From Ruminococcus sp. (GTDB lineage Bacteria > Bacillota > Clostridia > Oscillospirales > Ruminococcaceae): a DNA stretch of 64,000 nt. Positions 1-9,158 of this stretch are shown one piece after another. Both the position numbers and the translations under genes were made by a program. Every line of letters starts with the position of its first letter. Position 1 is the stretch's first letter. The stretch is from NCBI GenBank assembly GCA_017960805.1, contig JAGCYM010000092.1:1-64000 (forward strand), written 5' to 3'. Below the pieces are notes generated by a model. The model did not search any database. It was not told the origin of the DNA and worked only from the letters and a program-made list of their open reading frames with translations.

Positions 1-2
1 AT

Positions 3-3000
3 GCGGAAGCAGGTGGTCATATACACACCGAGGAGTGCTACGAAAAAACTCTCGTCTGTGATTTAGGCGAAGATGACGTACATACTCATCAGGAGGAATG
101 TTATGTCAACGAGCTTATATGTTCTTATAAAGAGGAAACTGTAAGCCCACAGATGCAGCCGGCTGATGAAGACGGCGACCCTTCTGAGGTCGTGATAGAC
201 GTAAATGAAGCAGATGATGATCCTATACCAACCGTTATTCCTTTTGAAGATGAAGAAGAGATAACAGATGACGGTGTATCTCAGATCATGAGAGCACCTG
301 GTGCCGGAGATGGTCCGGGTGACCCCCAGTTGATAACTACGGTCGATAATATTGCCGAAGGTATAAAGTTCAATCTGTTCGATTACGGCGATGATGTCCT
401 TGAAGGCGGAGCCAACAATTACGGTGAGACAGACCATTCAAAGGTAAAGAAGACAGGCATCAACACAGGCAGAGATCCACTTTTAGACATCATGTTCTTT
501 GCTTATGGCACAGCACCGCCGCACGGTGAACAGATAGGTACAGATGCTGACGGAAACCCTGTTTATGCACCAGGTGTTCACGACATGAACTACTATGCAG
601 GTGATTACAGGGCAAATTCCTATCAGTCCGGAAACAGACCGTTTCAGGGAATTGTCAAGGATGAACTGGTAGATGGATACCCTGTACTTTCAGCATCAAA
701 CCATTCGCTTGATTATCTGTTTGCCCCGACGACAATGGACGGAGAAGTGGATCAGAGCAGTTATAAAACAGTATACGAGAACGTCAACCATTTACTGCGT
801 AAGGTAGATAGTCCGTCGGGAACAGGCCATCATCTCGTATACAACAGCAACGAAAACTACGCGTATTTCAATTCCGCTACAAATTCTTTTGAGATATATG
901 ACAGAACATTCGATATAATAAATGACAATCACCATAAGAAAAATGACGTAAACGACCTCAAGCGCGATAAGAATAACAAGGATCTCGCGCTTGTTTACGG
1001 TGATGATGTGGATCCGGGATTTAAGATAGGATTCTTCCCGTTCGATGAATACAATGAAGAACTAAGAGATCCAAACTTCAACGGTGACGGATACAATCAT
1101 CATTTCGGCATGACTATGGACGCGACATTCGTCAATCTGCCTTATGACAACATCAATGTAAAAGATCCCATCACCTTTAAGTACAGCGGTGACGATGACA
1201 TGTGGGTCTTTGTTGATGACAAGCTTATCCTTGATATCGGAGGCATACATGAGCCGACAGGCGGTATGATTGATTTCTCCAACGGTCTTGTCTGGGTACA
1301 GGATAACGCTGAAGGAAAGTCGCTTGGAGAGGTAAAGACAGATCTGGTGGCGCAGGGATTCAATTGGAACACGCTTCCGATGCCTATCGGCATTGATACG
1401 GCAAGTACAACGCAAACCGACGGCGACAAATGGAAGGTCTTAACAATAAGTGAAAAAGATTCCAGATGGAACGACGAAGTTTTCAAAAACGGAAGACATA
1501 CGATCAAAATGTTCTATATGGAACGCGGCGGATGCTATTCCAACCTCGCGATGGAAATGAATCTTCCGACCGTAAAGTCGCTTGCGGTTACTAAAGAAGT
1601 GGATTATAAATCCCATTCCGCAGACTATTTCGATAATGCGGAATACGAATTCCAGATCTACGAGAAGGTAAAAAACGCAAGTACAGGCGAGTATGAATGG
1701 ATAATACCGGCTGATATCGAGAGCCGCTTCAAGCTCAAGGCAAACGGGCGCAAACAGTTCGATAATATCGGACGAGACAGAATATTCAAGGTCGTTGAGA
1801 TCGGAGTGAATCCAAGCATCTATGATTCGGTTTCTGTCAATGGTGCAAGTCCTGTGGTGCTCGACCCGAACGGCTCTCTGACGGATATCTCAAGCACGGA
1901 AAACTCCGTGGCAAATGTCAGCGCCTATGGATTCCGAAACAGTATCCGCGAAGATACTGAAAATGTTGCGGCAAAGAAAACCTGGATGCCCGCACTTTCA
2001 TCCGGAGATGCGCTGAATGATTTCCGCGTGAAGTTCAAGCTGTATCGTACAGATTCGATTACAGGCGAAAAGATTCCTGTTGCTCTAAGAGTTACAGAAG
2101 GAGAAACCGAAAAGCTTAAACGTACATTTGTCCTTGACAAGAATAACAACTGGTCATGGTCCGCACCCAACCTTCCTTCAAGGTACGGAAACCACATATA
2201 CACTTACAGTGTTGAGGAACTGAACGTACCGAAGAACTACAAAGCAACGTATGATGTTGCGGCAGACGGAACACTTCAGATAATCAACACCAATCAAAGC
2301 AATGCAAAGGTTCATGTGAAGAAGGAGTGGACGAACGGCGGCGAAAAGCCTGTTGAGCTGACACTTAAGCGAAAAAGGATCGGTTATTCAGGAAGCGAAG
2401 CGACATCCCTTAAGGTCGAGATCTATGATACGAAATCGAATAAGATAACCGAAGCGTCGATCAATAACGTATATGTAGGCGGAAGTGTGGAGTTTGCGCT
2501 GAATGTTCCGAAGGGCGTTGTGTACAGGACGGTAAAATCAAAAACGCCTGATACGCTTGAAATCAATTATGACAGCGGTTTCTTCGAAATTTCAAATCTT
2601 GCGGGAAGCTCAAACACTATCCAACTTGAAGTTGACAATGATAATGCAGAGGATAGTATTCTGCTGGTGCACAGTCCGTTTACTTTCAGTACAGACGGCT
2701 GGTCAACACAGGGAGATGCTAAAATCTGGACGAGTGGTAACGGGCCATATGCTAAAGGTAATGCACTTGGCGTTCAGAATGTTCAGGAAGGCACTGCTCT
2801 GCCTGCAAAGTCCGGTCCTATCCTGAAGCTTGATCCTGCAAAATTCAAGCCCGGAAAGACGTATTCGTTCAGCGCATATATTCGTACAGACACCGGTTCA
2901 TCTCCTGAATATCAGATGGTTTTCAATGATGGACTTGGAAATGAGCGGGTAATAGGAACGCTTAGTAATCCTAATGGCTGGACACAACTGCAGGGAAGTA

Positions 3001-4145
3001 TTCCGCTGCCCGAGAACCTCGACCCGTATAATATGTTTATACGGATCGGTACTTCAGAAGATAATGCGGCCACAAAATACTATATTGACGAATTCACGGC
3101 AGTCGAAGGTGATATTCCCGTTTCTGTGGCAAGTACCACCGGAGTAATAACTGTAGGAAGCGCGTCAAATCCTGTTACAAAGGAATTTTACAGTTTCAAG
3201 TTTACCGATGAGCTGTATGACGGTTGGTTTACTAATGGAACTACCCAGATCAGTGGAACGCCTGATTATATGCTTATCCACGGTAGAACCCGAAACTGGC
3301 ATTCCGTTGAGAAAAAGTTTAATGAGATCTTAAAACCCGGTACACGTTACCGATTTATTCTCAAAGCTCAGCGCGATGGCGTAGATGGCACAAAAATAGT
3401 CTCAATTGTTATAAACTATAAGAAAAGTAATGGTGAAGAAGAATATACTTCACCCGTTGTAATCAGATTCGAAGATATTGACCCGAATAATCCTGAACTG
3501 ATCGCCGAGCTGGAAGGTGACCACACTATTCCTGCAGATGCTGATCTAAGTAATCTAAGGATTTACTTTGGTACAGATGATACTCTGGATTATCGTCTTA
3601 TGTCCTTGAGAATTCTGGATTATACGCCTGACTTGAGTGGATATACGCGGATCGGTGAAGGAATATACCGTTCAGACAACAGTCACTACAACATTGACTT
3701 TGATACCGATTCTATCACAAATCCGCTAAAGCTGACAGGCTCTTATGTCGATGATACAGCTTTTTCCAGAACAATCACGCTGAATTCAAGTAATGACTGG
3801 AAATATAGCTGGAATAATACGACTCTGAATGAAGACAACAATAATTACTTGTATCAGTACTACATAGCCGAAACAAAGATCGGAGGCATTACAGTCAACG
3901 AGCCCGATTCTATGGGAAGGATACTCTCCGCTGACGGAAACTATCTTGTCAGCTATGATAACGACTTTGTTGCTGCCAATACTGAAAACAGTCCCATAAC
4001 AGTAACAAACAAGTACATCTGGTACAAGTTGCCTGCAACAGGCGGTATAGGCACAGACGGTGTCTGTGTGGCAGGCGTGATTCTTGCGATAAGCGGATTT
4101 ATAGGCAGGGTTGCCTTAAGGAAGCGTGAGAGGAGGTTCAAATGA
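3..4145 (+). CDS. Pilus tip adhesin / fibro-slime domain protein with CBM-like modules, LPXTG-anchored (5' partial)
   Basis: The frame is already open at base 3, so the true start and signal peptide lie upstream of the window. The first visible residues hold two His/Cys repeats (HIHTEECY..LVC and HTHQEECY..LIC), a type seen at the N-terminus of Gram-positive surface proteins. A fibro-slime/PA14-like domain follows, with the Asp-rich core GDDDMWVFVDDKLILDIGG near 1187-1245. Cna_B-type beta domains lie at about 1570-2610. Two jelly-roll modules like CBM4/9/22 lie at about 2640-3110 and 3185-3640; each has a GW or DGW start, an aromatic-rich middle and a YYID or YRLM end. A last Cna_B-like domain precedes the sorting signal LPATG (4029-4043), a hydrophobic stretch and a basic tail. 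With the pilin and sortase downstream this is most likely the pilus tip subunit, covalently mounted and probably binding plant polysaccharide. The CBM assignment is from pattern only. Confidence 0.85.
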   Translation, partial: AEAGGHIHTEECYEKTLVCDLGEDDVHTHQEECYVNELICSYKEETVSPQMQPADEDGDPSEVVIDVNEADDDPIPTVIPFEDEEEITDDGVSQIMRAPGAGDGPGDPQLITTVDNIAEGIKFNLFDYGDDVLEGGANNYGETDHSKVKKTGINTGRDPLLDIMFFAYGTAPPHGEQIGTDADGNPVYAPGVHDMNYYAGDYRANSYQSGNRPFQGIVKDELVDGYPVLSASNHSLDYLFAPTTMDGEVDQSSYKTVYENVNHLLRKVDSPSGTGHHLVYNSNENYAYFNSATNSFEIYDRTFDIINDNHHKKNDVNDLKRDKNNKDLALVYGDDVDPGFKIGFFPFDEYNEELRDPNFNGDGYNHHFGMTMDATFVNLPYDNINVKDPITFKYSGDDDMWVFVDDKLILDIGGIHEPTGGMIDFSNGLVWVQDNAEGKSLGEVKTDLVAQGFNWNTLPMPIGIDTASTTQTDGDKWKVLTISEKDSRWNDEVFKNGRHTIKMFYMERGGCYSNLAMEMNLPTVKSLAVTKEVDYKSHSADYFDNAEYEFQIYEKVKNASTGEYEWIIPADIESRFKLKANGRKQFDNIGRDRIFKVVEIGVNPSIYDSVSVNGASPVVLDPNGSLTDISSTENSVANVSAYGFRNSIREDTENVAAKKTWMPALSSGDALNDFRVKFKLYRTDSITGEKIPVALRVTEGETEKLKRTFVLDKNNNWSWSAPNLPSRYGNHIYTYSVEELNVPKNYKATYDVAADGTLQIINTNQSNAKVHVKKEWTNGGEKPVELTLKRKRIGYSGSEATSLKVEIYDTKSNKITEASINNVYVGGSVEFALNVPKGVVYRTVKSKTPDTLEINYDSGFFEISNLAGSSNTIQLEVDNDNAEDSILLVHSPFTFSTDGWSTQGDAKIWTSGNGPYAKGNALGVQNVQEGTALPAKSGPILKLDPAKFKPGKTYSFSAYIRTDTGSSPEYQMVFNDGLGNERVIGTLSNPNGWTQLQGSIPLPENLDPYNMFIRIGTSEDNAATKYYIDEFTAVEGDIPVSVASTTGVITVGSASNPVTKEFYSFKFTDELYDGWFTNGTTQISGTPDYMLIHGRTRNWHSVEKKFNEILKPGTRYRFILKAQRDGVDGTKIVSIVINYKKSNGEEEYTSPVVIRFEDIDPNNPELIAELEGDHTIPADADLSNLRIYFGTDDTLDYRLMSLRILDYTPDLSGYTRIGEGIYRSDNSHYNIDFDTDSITNPLKLTGSYVDDTAFSRTITLNSSNDWKYSWNNTTLNEDNNNYLYQYYIAETKIGGITVNEPDSMGRILSADGNYLVSYDNDFVAANTENSPITVTNKYIWYKLPATGGIGTDGVCVAGVILAISGFIGRVALRKRERRFK

Positions 4146-4221
4146 TTTGAACATCCTTTTACACTTAAGTTGTAAGACAAAAACACGAATAAACCGAATT
4201 AATAATATGGAGGTATACAGT

Positions 4222-6051
4222 ATGAAAAACAGGAAAAGAACAGCCGCTTTATTAACAGCAGGACTATTAGTCCTCGGTATGGGCGCAACAGTTGGAATGA
4301 CAGCAAATGCTGCGGGTTCAATAACTGTTGAATATGCAGCAGATGGTGACAGCGCTCATGTTTACAAGGCATACGCAATCATAACAGGTGATTTGTCGAC
4401 TGGCGACAATCAGACCCTTTCCAATCTGAAATGGGGCGATGATATCGATTCGACAAACCTTATAACAGTGTTAGTATCTAAGCAGGGAGATTTAGGCATT
4501 TCAGGACTTACAGCCTCTTCCACTATAGACGATGTAGCCAAAAAGCTCGCAGCGCTTACGGAGGATAACAAGAAGAGTGAACGCGAACTGCTTGCGAAGA
4601 TAATCGGCGACAGTAATAATCATATCCTTAAGACGGGAAGCGGCACAGCGCTCGCAAAAGATGATACCAACAAGCAATATAAGGCAAGTAATCTGACAGA
4701 TGGCTGGTATCTGATAAAGGACGACCTTAATCCGACAGCTGAGGGCTCAGTAGTGAGCGCTAACCTGTTACAGATTACGAAGGTTGCTTCTGATACGACC
4801 ACTATCAAACCCAAGTATTCACTTCCCACGCTGGATAAGGTTATTTACGACGCAGCAGATACAGCTGATCCCGAAAAGGAACTGAATACTGCAAGTATCG
4901 GCGATATAGTAACATACAAACTGAAAACTGTTGTTCCCAATCTGACAGGCTATACGAAATACTTCTTTATAGTTAATGATACGCTGTCAAAGGGTCTGAC
5001 CTATAACAGAGATATGGCTGTCACGTATGGTACAGGTACAAGTAGTACGACTTTGACATTAGATGATGACGGTCCCACAGGACCTCATACCGGCGATTTC
5101 TATATTGAAGAATCTGCATATGATGAAACGGACGGAACAGCCATCAAGGTCGTATTCAAGGATTTCTACACTAAATTCAAGTCGGTTGACGCAGGAACAC
5201 CCATTACACTGACTTATACAGCTACACTGAATAACAATGCGGTTATAGGCGTAGGTACAGACACAGCTGGTAATCCGAACACCGCTAGTCTTACATATTC
5301 TAATAATCCTAACGTTACACAAACGCCTAAGGACGAAGACACTCCCGATGAGCCTGGTACAGGCACTCCAACCGGTAAAACGCCTGATGATACAGTTAAG
5401 ACTTTCACTACATCCATACTGATAAACAAGGTCGATGCTGCAAATCATGAAACAACGCTTGACGGCGTATCATTCCGCCTTACAGGATCTGGTCTGAAGG
5501 CTGTTGTCAATGAAAGCGGTCTTTATGTAAAGAATTCAGCGGCAGATCCCGCATACTACCTGCTTACTAATGGTACTTATACCGATGTAGCTCCCGGTAC
5601 TGATGATACTAATTATCCTGCTTCTGTATATGCAAGCAATGATAAGTACGCATTCACAGCAACCGCCAATATTAGTGGTTCTCCTGTTAAGGTCGATACA
5701 TACGGAGTAACAGCTGATGGCGGCAAGCTTACATTCAAGGGACTTGGCAAGGGCAATTATACCCTCACAGAGGTTGCGACTATCGATAAATACAACCTCC
5801 TCCTTTCTCCTGTTACATTCTCAATCGATTATTCTCTTAATGAAGCTACCGGATCATGCACATGGAGCTATTCACCAGAACTTTCTTTCACGAATAATAA
5901 TAAACTCACCATTGAAAACAGCAAGGGTTCCATCCTTCCCTCAACAGGCGGTATGGGCACAAAGCTCTTCTTCATCGTTGGTACTGTACTTGCAATAGGC
6001 TCAGGTATCTATCTTGTGACCAAGAAGAGAATGTCAGGCATTGAACAGTAA
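4222..6051 (+). CDS. Major (backbone) pilin, SpaA-type isopeptide-forming, LPXTG protein
   Basis: Secreted backbone subunit of a sortase-built pilus, 609 residues. The ATG at 4222 is chosen because GGAGG lies at 4209-4213 and a clean signal peptide follows (basic MKNRKR, hydrophobic core, cleavage near ANAA). The open frame extends further upstream but lacks those signals. The middle resembles the fimbrial isopeptide D2 domain (LDKVIYDAAD with the candidate Lys), and the C-terminal part is a Cna_B/SpaA domain with an E-box-like YTLTEVA. The end is a sorting signal LPSTG (5935-5949), a hydrophobic helix and a KKR tail. It lies 76 bases after the tip adhesin and just before the class C sortase, the standard order of such pilus operons. 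Confidence 0.9.
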   Translation: MKNRKRTAALLTAGLLVLGMGATVGMTANAAGSITVEYAADGDSAHVYKAYAIITGDLSTGDNQTLSNLKWGDDIDSTNLITVLVSKQGDLGISGLTASSTIDDVAKKLAALTEDNKKSERELLAKIIGDSNNHILKTGSGTALAKDDTNKQYKASNLTDGWYLIKDDLNPTAEGSVVSANLLQITKVASDTTTIKPKYSLPTLDKVIYDAADTADPEKELNTASIGDIVTYKLKTVVPNLTGYTKYFFIVNDTLSKGLTYNRDMAVTYGTGTSSTTLTLDDDGPTGPHTGDFYIEESAYDETDGTAIKVVFKDFYTKFKSVDAGTPITLTYTATLNNNAVIGVGTDTAGNPNTASLTYSNNPNVTQTPKDEDTPDEPGTGTPTGKTPDDTVKTFTTSILINKVDAANHETTLDGVSFRLTGSGLKAVVNESGLYVKNSAADPAYYLLTNGTYTDVAPGTDDTNYPASVYASNDKYAFTATANISGSPVKVDTYGVTADGGKLTFKGLGKGNYTLTEVATIDKYNLLLSPVTFSIDYSLNEATGSCTWSYSPELSFTNNNKLTIENSKGSILPSTGGMGTKLFFIVGTVLAIGSGIYLVTKKRMSGIEQ

Positions 6052-6140
6052 CTACCATCAAAAAGACACGACCATAATTATCAAGCAGCGGGAAAACTCT
6101 CTTTCCCGCTGCAATTACTATTGGAAGCAGAGGTGCGGAC

Positions 6141-6983
6141 ATGAAGCGAAATATCCTGAAATATATTCTCACTTTTACATTTTTCTTCGGGATCGCACTG
6201 TTGCTTTACCCTTTCATAAGCGACTACATCAATACCCGACATCAGTCGAAGGTCGTTCAGAATTATCAGGAAACTGCCAATAATCTTGACAACAGTACAA
6301 AGGAAGAGCTCCTGAGAAAGGCAGCTGAATATAACAGGAGACTTGCTGAGACCGAGGGTGTTTTTTATGACCCGGATCTTGTAGACGGCTATATGGAAAC
6401 GCTTGATATCACAGGTACCGGTATAATGGGTTATCTGGATATCGACAAGATACATCTTCAGCTTCCAATATATCACACGGTAAGCAATGACGTTCTTCAG
6501 ATAGCGATCGGACATCTGCCCGGTACAAGCCTTCCGATAGGTGGCGAAGGAACACATTCCGTACTGTCAGGACACCGCGGTTTGCCTCGCGCAAAGTTGT
6601 TCTCCGACCTTGACAAACTGGAGATAGGCGATGTTTTTACTATAACAGTCTTGTCAGAGGTATTTACATATCAGGTCGAGCAAACAATAACCGTTGAACC
6701 ATATGAGGTAGATGACCTGCAAATCGAACCCGGAAAGGATATTTGTACATTATTTACGTGTACACCCTATGGAGTCAATACACAGCGGCTGTTTGTACGT
6801 GGTAAGCGGATTCCGAATGAGGAGATAGCTGAGCGACGTATCTATTATACTAACGAAGCATACAGGGTCACACCCGCAATAGTTGCTCCAATAATAGCAA
6901 CTCCTGTTCTTTTGTTCCTGTATATTCTTGTTCTGATCTCAAACTTCAGAAGGAAAAAGAGGATGAAATCCGAAATGAAGTAA
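6141..6983 (+). CDS. srtC: Class C sortase (pilin polymerase)
   Basis: Membrane-bound cysteine transpeptidase that joins pilin subunits through their LPXTG motifs. It has 280 residues. An N-terminal membrane helix (about 8-29) and a second one near the C-terminus (about 236-262), followed by a basic tail, are typical of class C enzymes. The catalytic residues are visible: His145 in LSGHRG, Cys207 in TLFTC, and the Arg in QRLFVRGKR. The start is preceded by AGAGGTG. It is the only sortase in the window, so the housekeeping sortase that attaches the finished pilus to the wall must lie elsewhere. A stem-loop terminator follows at 7034. Confidence 0.93.
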   Translation: MKRNILKYILTFTFFFGIALLLYPFISDYINTRHQSKVVQNYQETANNLDNSTKEELLRKAAEYNRRLAETEGVFYDPDLVDGYMETLDITGTGIMGYLDIDKIHLQLPIYHTVSNDVLQIAIGHLPGTSLPIGGEGTHSVLSGHRGLPRAKLFSDLDKLEIGDVFTITVLSEVFTYQVEQTITVEPYEVDDLQIEPGKDICTLFTCTPYGVNTQRLFVRGKRIPNEEIAERRIYYTNEAYRVTPAIVAPIIATPVLLFLYILVLISNFRRKKRMKSEMK

Positions 6984-7033
6984 GAAGAAAAGAATTCTTT
7001 GTCGCTGAATTAAAAATGATGATCTATAGTTCA

Positions 7034-7072
7034 AAATGTCCGTAATGATAATTCGTTACGGACATTTTTGGT
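7034..7072 (+). terminator. Rho-independent terminator of the pilus operon
   Basis: Inverted arms AAATGTCCGTAA / TTACGGACATTT with a short loop and a run of T after the second arm, just downstream of the sortase. Confidence 0.85.
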
Positions 7073-7218
7073 GCTACGTTTGTTTGAAAAGAATATCGTT
7101 TTTGATTTTGAATCAAAAAAACAAAAGCAATAATAAAAAAAATGCAACCATATTTCTGATTTAGGGGTATTATTATCAGAGAGCTTTTTTTAATAACCAT
7201 GTTAAAGGAGTGTTGATT

Positions 7219-7260
7219 GTGAGACCATATGTTATATCAGATGCAGGACAGTATGTGTAA
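7219..7260 (+). CDS. Possible 13-residue leader-like peptide
   Basis: GTG-started mini-ORF (VRPYVISDAGQYV) with a good AAAGGAG eight bases upstream, and its stop immediately before a strong hairpin at 7265. The arrangement SD, short peptide, terminator could be a small peptide gene, an attenuator-like leader or the stump of a deleted gene. Nothing in the peptide is recognised. Confidence 0.2.
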   Translation: MRPYVISDAGQYV

Positions 7261-7264
7261 ATAA

Positions 7265-7312
7265 AAAGAATGTCAGGTCCATTGTCAATAAAATGATAAC
7301 CTGACATTCTTT
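7265..7312. terminator. Bidirectional terminator
   Basis: Perfect arms AAAGAATGTCAGGT / ACCTGACATTCTTT with A/T flanks on both sides. It ends the minus-strand CPBP protease gene and any plus-strand transcript from the short ORF. Confidence 0.8.
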
Positions 7313-7327
7313 ATTGTTGGTAGAATT

Positions 7328-8206
7328 CTATTTCATAGTGCCATTCTCTTCAGCTATCTGCCATTTTTCTTCCCAGAGCTTATGTATCTCTGGGTGTTTT
7401 TCTTTCCTTACAAGATAGAGTCCCCACGTAGCGAGGAGCATATGTCCTATTGTAATCACTACATAGATGAACAATGGATAATCGTTCAGATCAAATCTGT
7501 CGAGGAAGAATACCGGGAACAGATCGTGCAGAGCATGTGTAATTATGCACGGCCAGATATTTCCTGTACGCATGAATACTCCACCGAAGAATATTCCAAT
7601 CAGAATTGTCCAGAAGACCTGAATAAAAACGTAATAAAACGGTGCCTTCATATTCAAAATGTTGATCAGATGCGTTGCTCCAAAAGCAACTGACAAAATA
7701 AGAAGTATCGGAATGTTGAATTTGTCATCCCGTACCTGGCGCTTAAGGTGTGAAATACCAATCTCTCTGAATGCAACTTCCTCACAGATACCCGCCTGCA
7801 AAGCAAAGAAAACTGACATGAATGTAACTTTGCTTAGTCCGAAAGTGAAATGGCCAACTGCAATTGCGTAGAATACTACGTTCAGAAGAAGTTCATAGAT
7901 AATGAGCGGAACGGATAGTAAGAACGCCAAGCGTGTGTTACGTGGTTTCCACTGATATTCAGGCCTAAACCACAAGATATATATAAATAGTGCAATAAAA
8001 CCTCCGAGACCAACGGCGGCTGTAGTAGCCGTTTCAGCTGTTTCACGGTCATAAAAGATTACAAAAGGGACAGATATAATTCCTCCGAAGACAAACTGAG
8101 CAAGGATGTAATAACCATATACCATTAGCAGTGTTATTATCAGGGCTGGTACAAATGATTTTCTTTTTGAGAGCTTATGAGCTCGTACTTTACCATTTTT
8201 TGACAT
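7328..8206 (-). CDS. CPBP-family intramembrane metalloprotease (CAAX/Abi type)
   Basis: Polytopic membrane protein of 292 residues. The family signature is visible: EEVAFREIG (EExxxR), a second motif around ATHLIN and the third-motif His in ITHALHD. Members cleave or process membrane substrates, and several bacterial ones serve bacteriocin self-immunity or maturation. No bacteriocin gene is adjacent here, so the substrate is unknown. SD AGGAGAG precedes the ATG, and a consensus promoter lies 47-75 bases upstream. Confidence 0.85.
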   Translation of the reverse strand: MSKNGKVRAHKLSKRKSFVPALIITLLMVYGYYILAQFVFGGIISVPFVIFYDRETAETATTAAVGLGGFIALFIYILWFRPEYQWKPRNTRLAFLLSVPLIIYELLLNVVFYAIAVGHFTFGLSKVTFMSVFFALQAGICEEVAFREIGISHLKRQVRDDKFNIPILLILSVAFGATHLINILNMKAPFYYVFIQVFWTILIGIFFGGVFMRTGNIWPCIITHALHDLFPVFFLDRFDLNDYPLFIYVVITIGHMLLATWGLYLVRKEKHPEIHKLWEEKWQIAEENGTMK

Positions 8207-8252
8207 TGAAGATCTCTCCTGTTTACATTATTTGTATGACTTGGTTATTCTA

Positions 8253-8281
8253 ATTTTAATACTGATCTGCGGTTAAGTCAA
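8253..8281 (-). promoter_or_regulatory. Sigma-A promoter of the CPBP protease gene
   Basis: Minus-strand TTGACT, 17-base spacer, TAAAAT. Confidence 0.7.
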
Positions 8282-8396
8282 GTTTTTGTTTTAGAAGATT
8301 ATGAATTGAGAAAAATAGAAAAATACCCGCCAAAATCTATAATGTGACTTGATGGGAATTTGGAATATAATTAGAAAAAATTAATGCTATTTTGAA

Positions 8397-8676
8397 GATT
8401 TTTCAATTTTGCAAGAATGAATTTTTGTTTTTTCATCATATGTTATGCCAACAATAATGACATTTCCAACATATTTTTCTAAAACTGTAGAGTATGCTTT
8501 TTCTTTAATCTGCTGGCAAGCGATTACCAAAACGTCGTGGGCGGCTGATACACAACAATTTTTTTTGGAGTATTGATTCTTTGGTGGATTAAAGCAATAA
8601 GACCTGTTTTGTCAATATAATCACCATTTAGGATTTCTTGAGATCCGCTGTTGCCGGGGCTAAGATAAGTTCCCAC
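8397..8676 (-). pseudogene. Internally deleted AAA-ATPase / PD-(D/E)XK (DUF1703-type) gene remnant
   Basis: Reverse-strand translation gives a family N-terminus (GTYLSPGNSGSQEILNG, then DYIDKTGLIALIHQRINTPKK). It shifts frame and runs straight into the family C-terminus (QQIKEKAYSTVLEKYVGN, then VIIVGITYDEKTKIHSCKIE), ending with TAG at 8399-8397. The Walker A region and the central several hundred residues are missing, so about 280 bases remain of a gene usually near 1.6 kb. The family pairs an N-terminal ATPase with a C-terminal nuclease-like domain and is abundant in Clostridia and Bacteroidetes; its role is not established. Non-functional. The rest of 8207-8814 shows only A/T-rich sequence. 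Confidence 0.75.
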
Positions 8677-8814
8677 AAGAATTACCTACTCATTAATCCA
8701 TGATTTGTTACATTAATTGTATTATATCCTAAAACAAGCAAAATTGCTAGAGACCAAGATCTGCTGCATATTGTTCCATATTTGTCATTTTAGTTATTAA
8801 TATTTTGATTTCAA

Positions 8815-9105
8815 CTATTTTTTTCTTGATCCAATCAATCCAGTGATCAAGAGGTACGGAAGATACCACAAGCCATAGTCGATCAGTCCTAAAAAAGCGA
8901 GCCATTTACAAGGTGAGAGCAGGAATGCTATGATAAGGATTATTCCTCCGGTACACGGAACACCAGAAGGTGTGTATGCATCCGGATTATTCCTGTTCTT
9001 GTATCCCAGATACATACAGTAGTAGGTAGCGAAGATAAAGAAAAAACCAGGCGCAGCGATAAGACCGGTAAGTAACCATCGGTATACAATCGGCATATTG
9101 TTCAT
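8815..9105 (-). CDS. Small hydrophobic membrane protein, unknown function
   Basis: 96 residues with three likely membrane segments (about 9-32, 50-66 and 70-90), a Pro/Gly-rich linker (YTPSGVPCTGG) between the first two and a basic end SRKK. A GGAGG-like SD precedes the ATG. No family recognised. It lies just downstream of the Thr-rich lipoprotein and could be cotranscribed with it. Confidence 0.6.
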   Translation of the reverse strand: MNNMPIVYRWLLTGLIAAPGFFFIFATYYCMYLGYKNRNNPDAYTPSGVPCTGGIILIIAFLLSPCKWLAFLGLIDYGLWYLPYLLITGLIGSRKK

Positions 9106-9158
9106 ATTAACGCCTCCCGTTTCCTCAATTGTCTTTGCTATATTGAATATGTTTTAGA

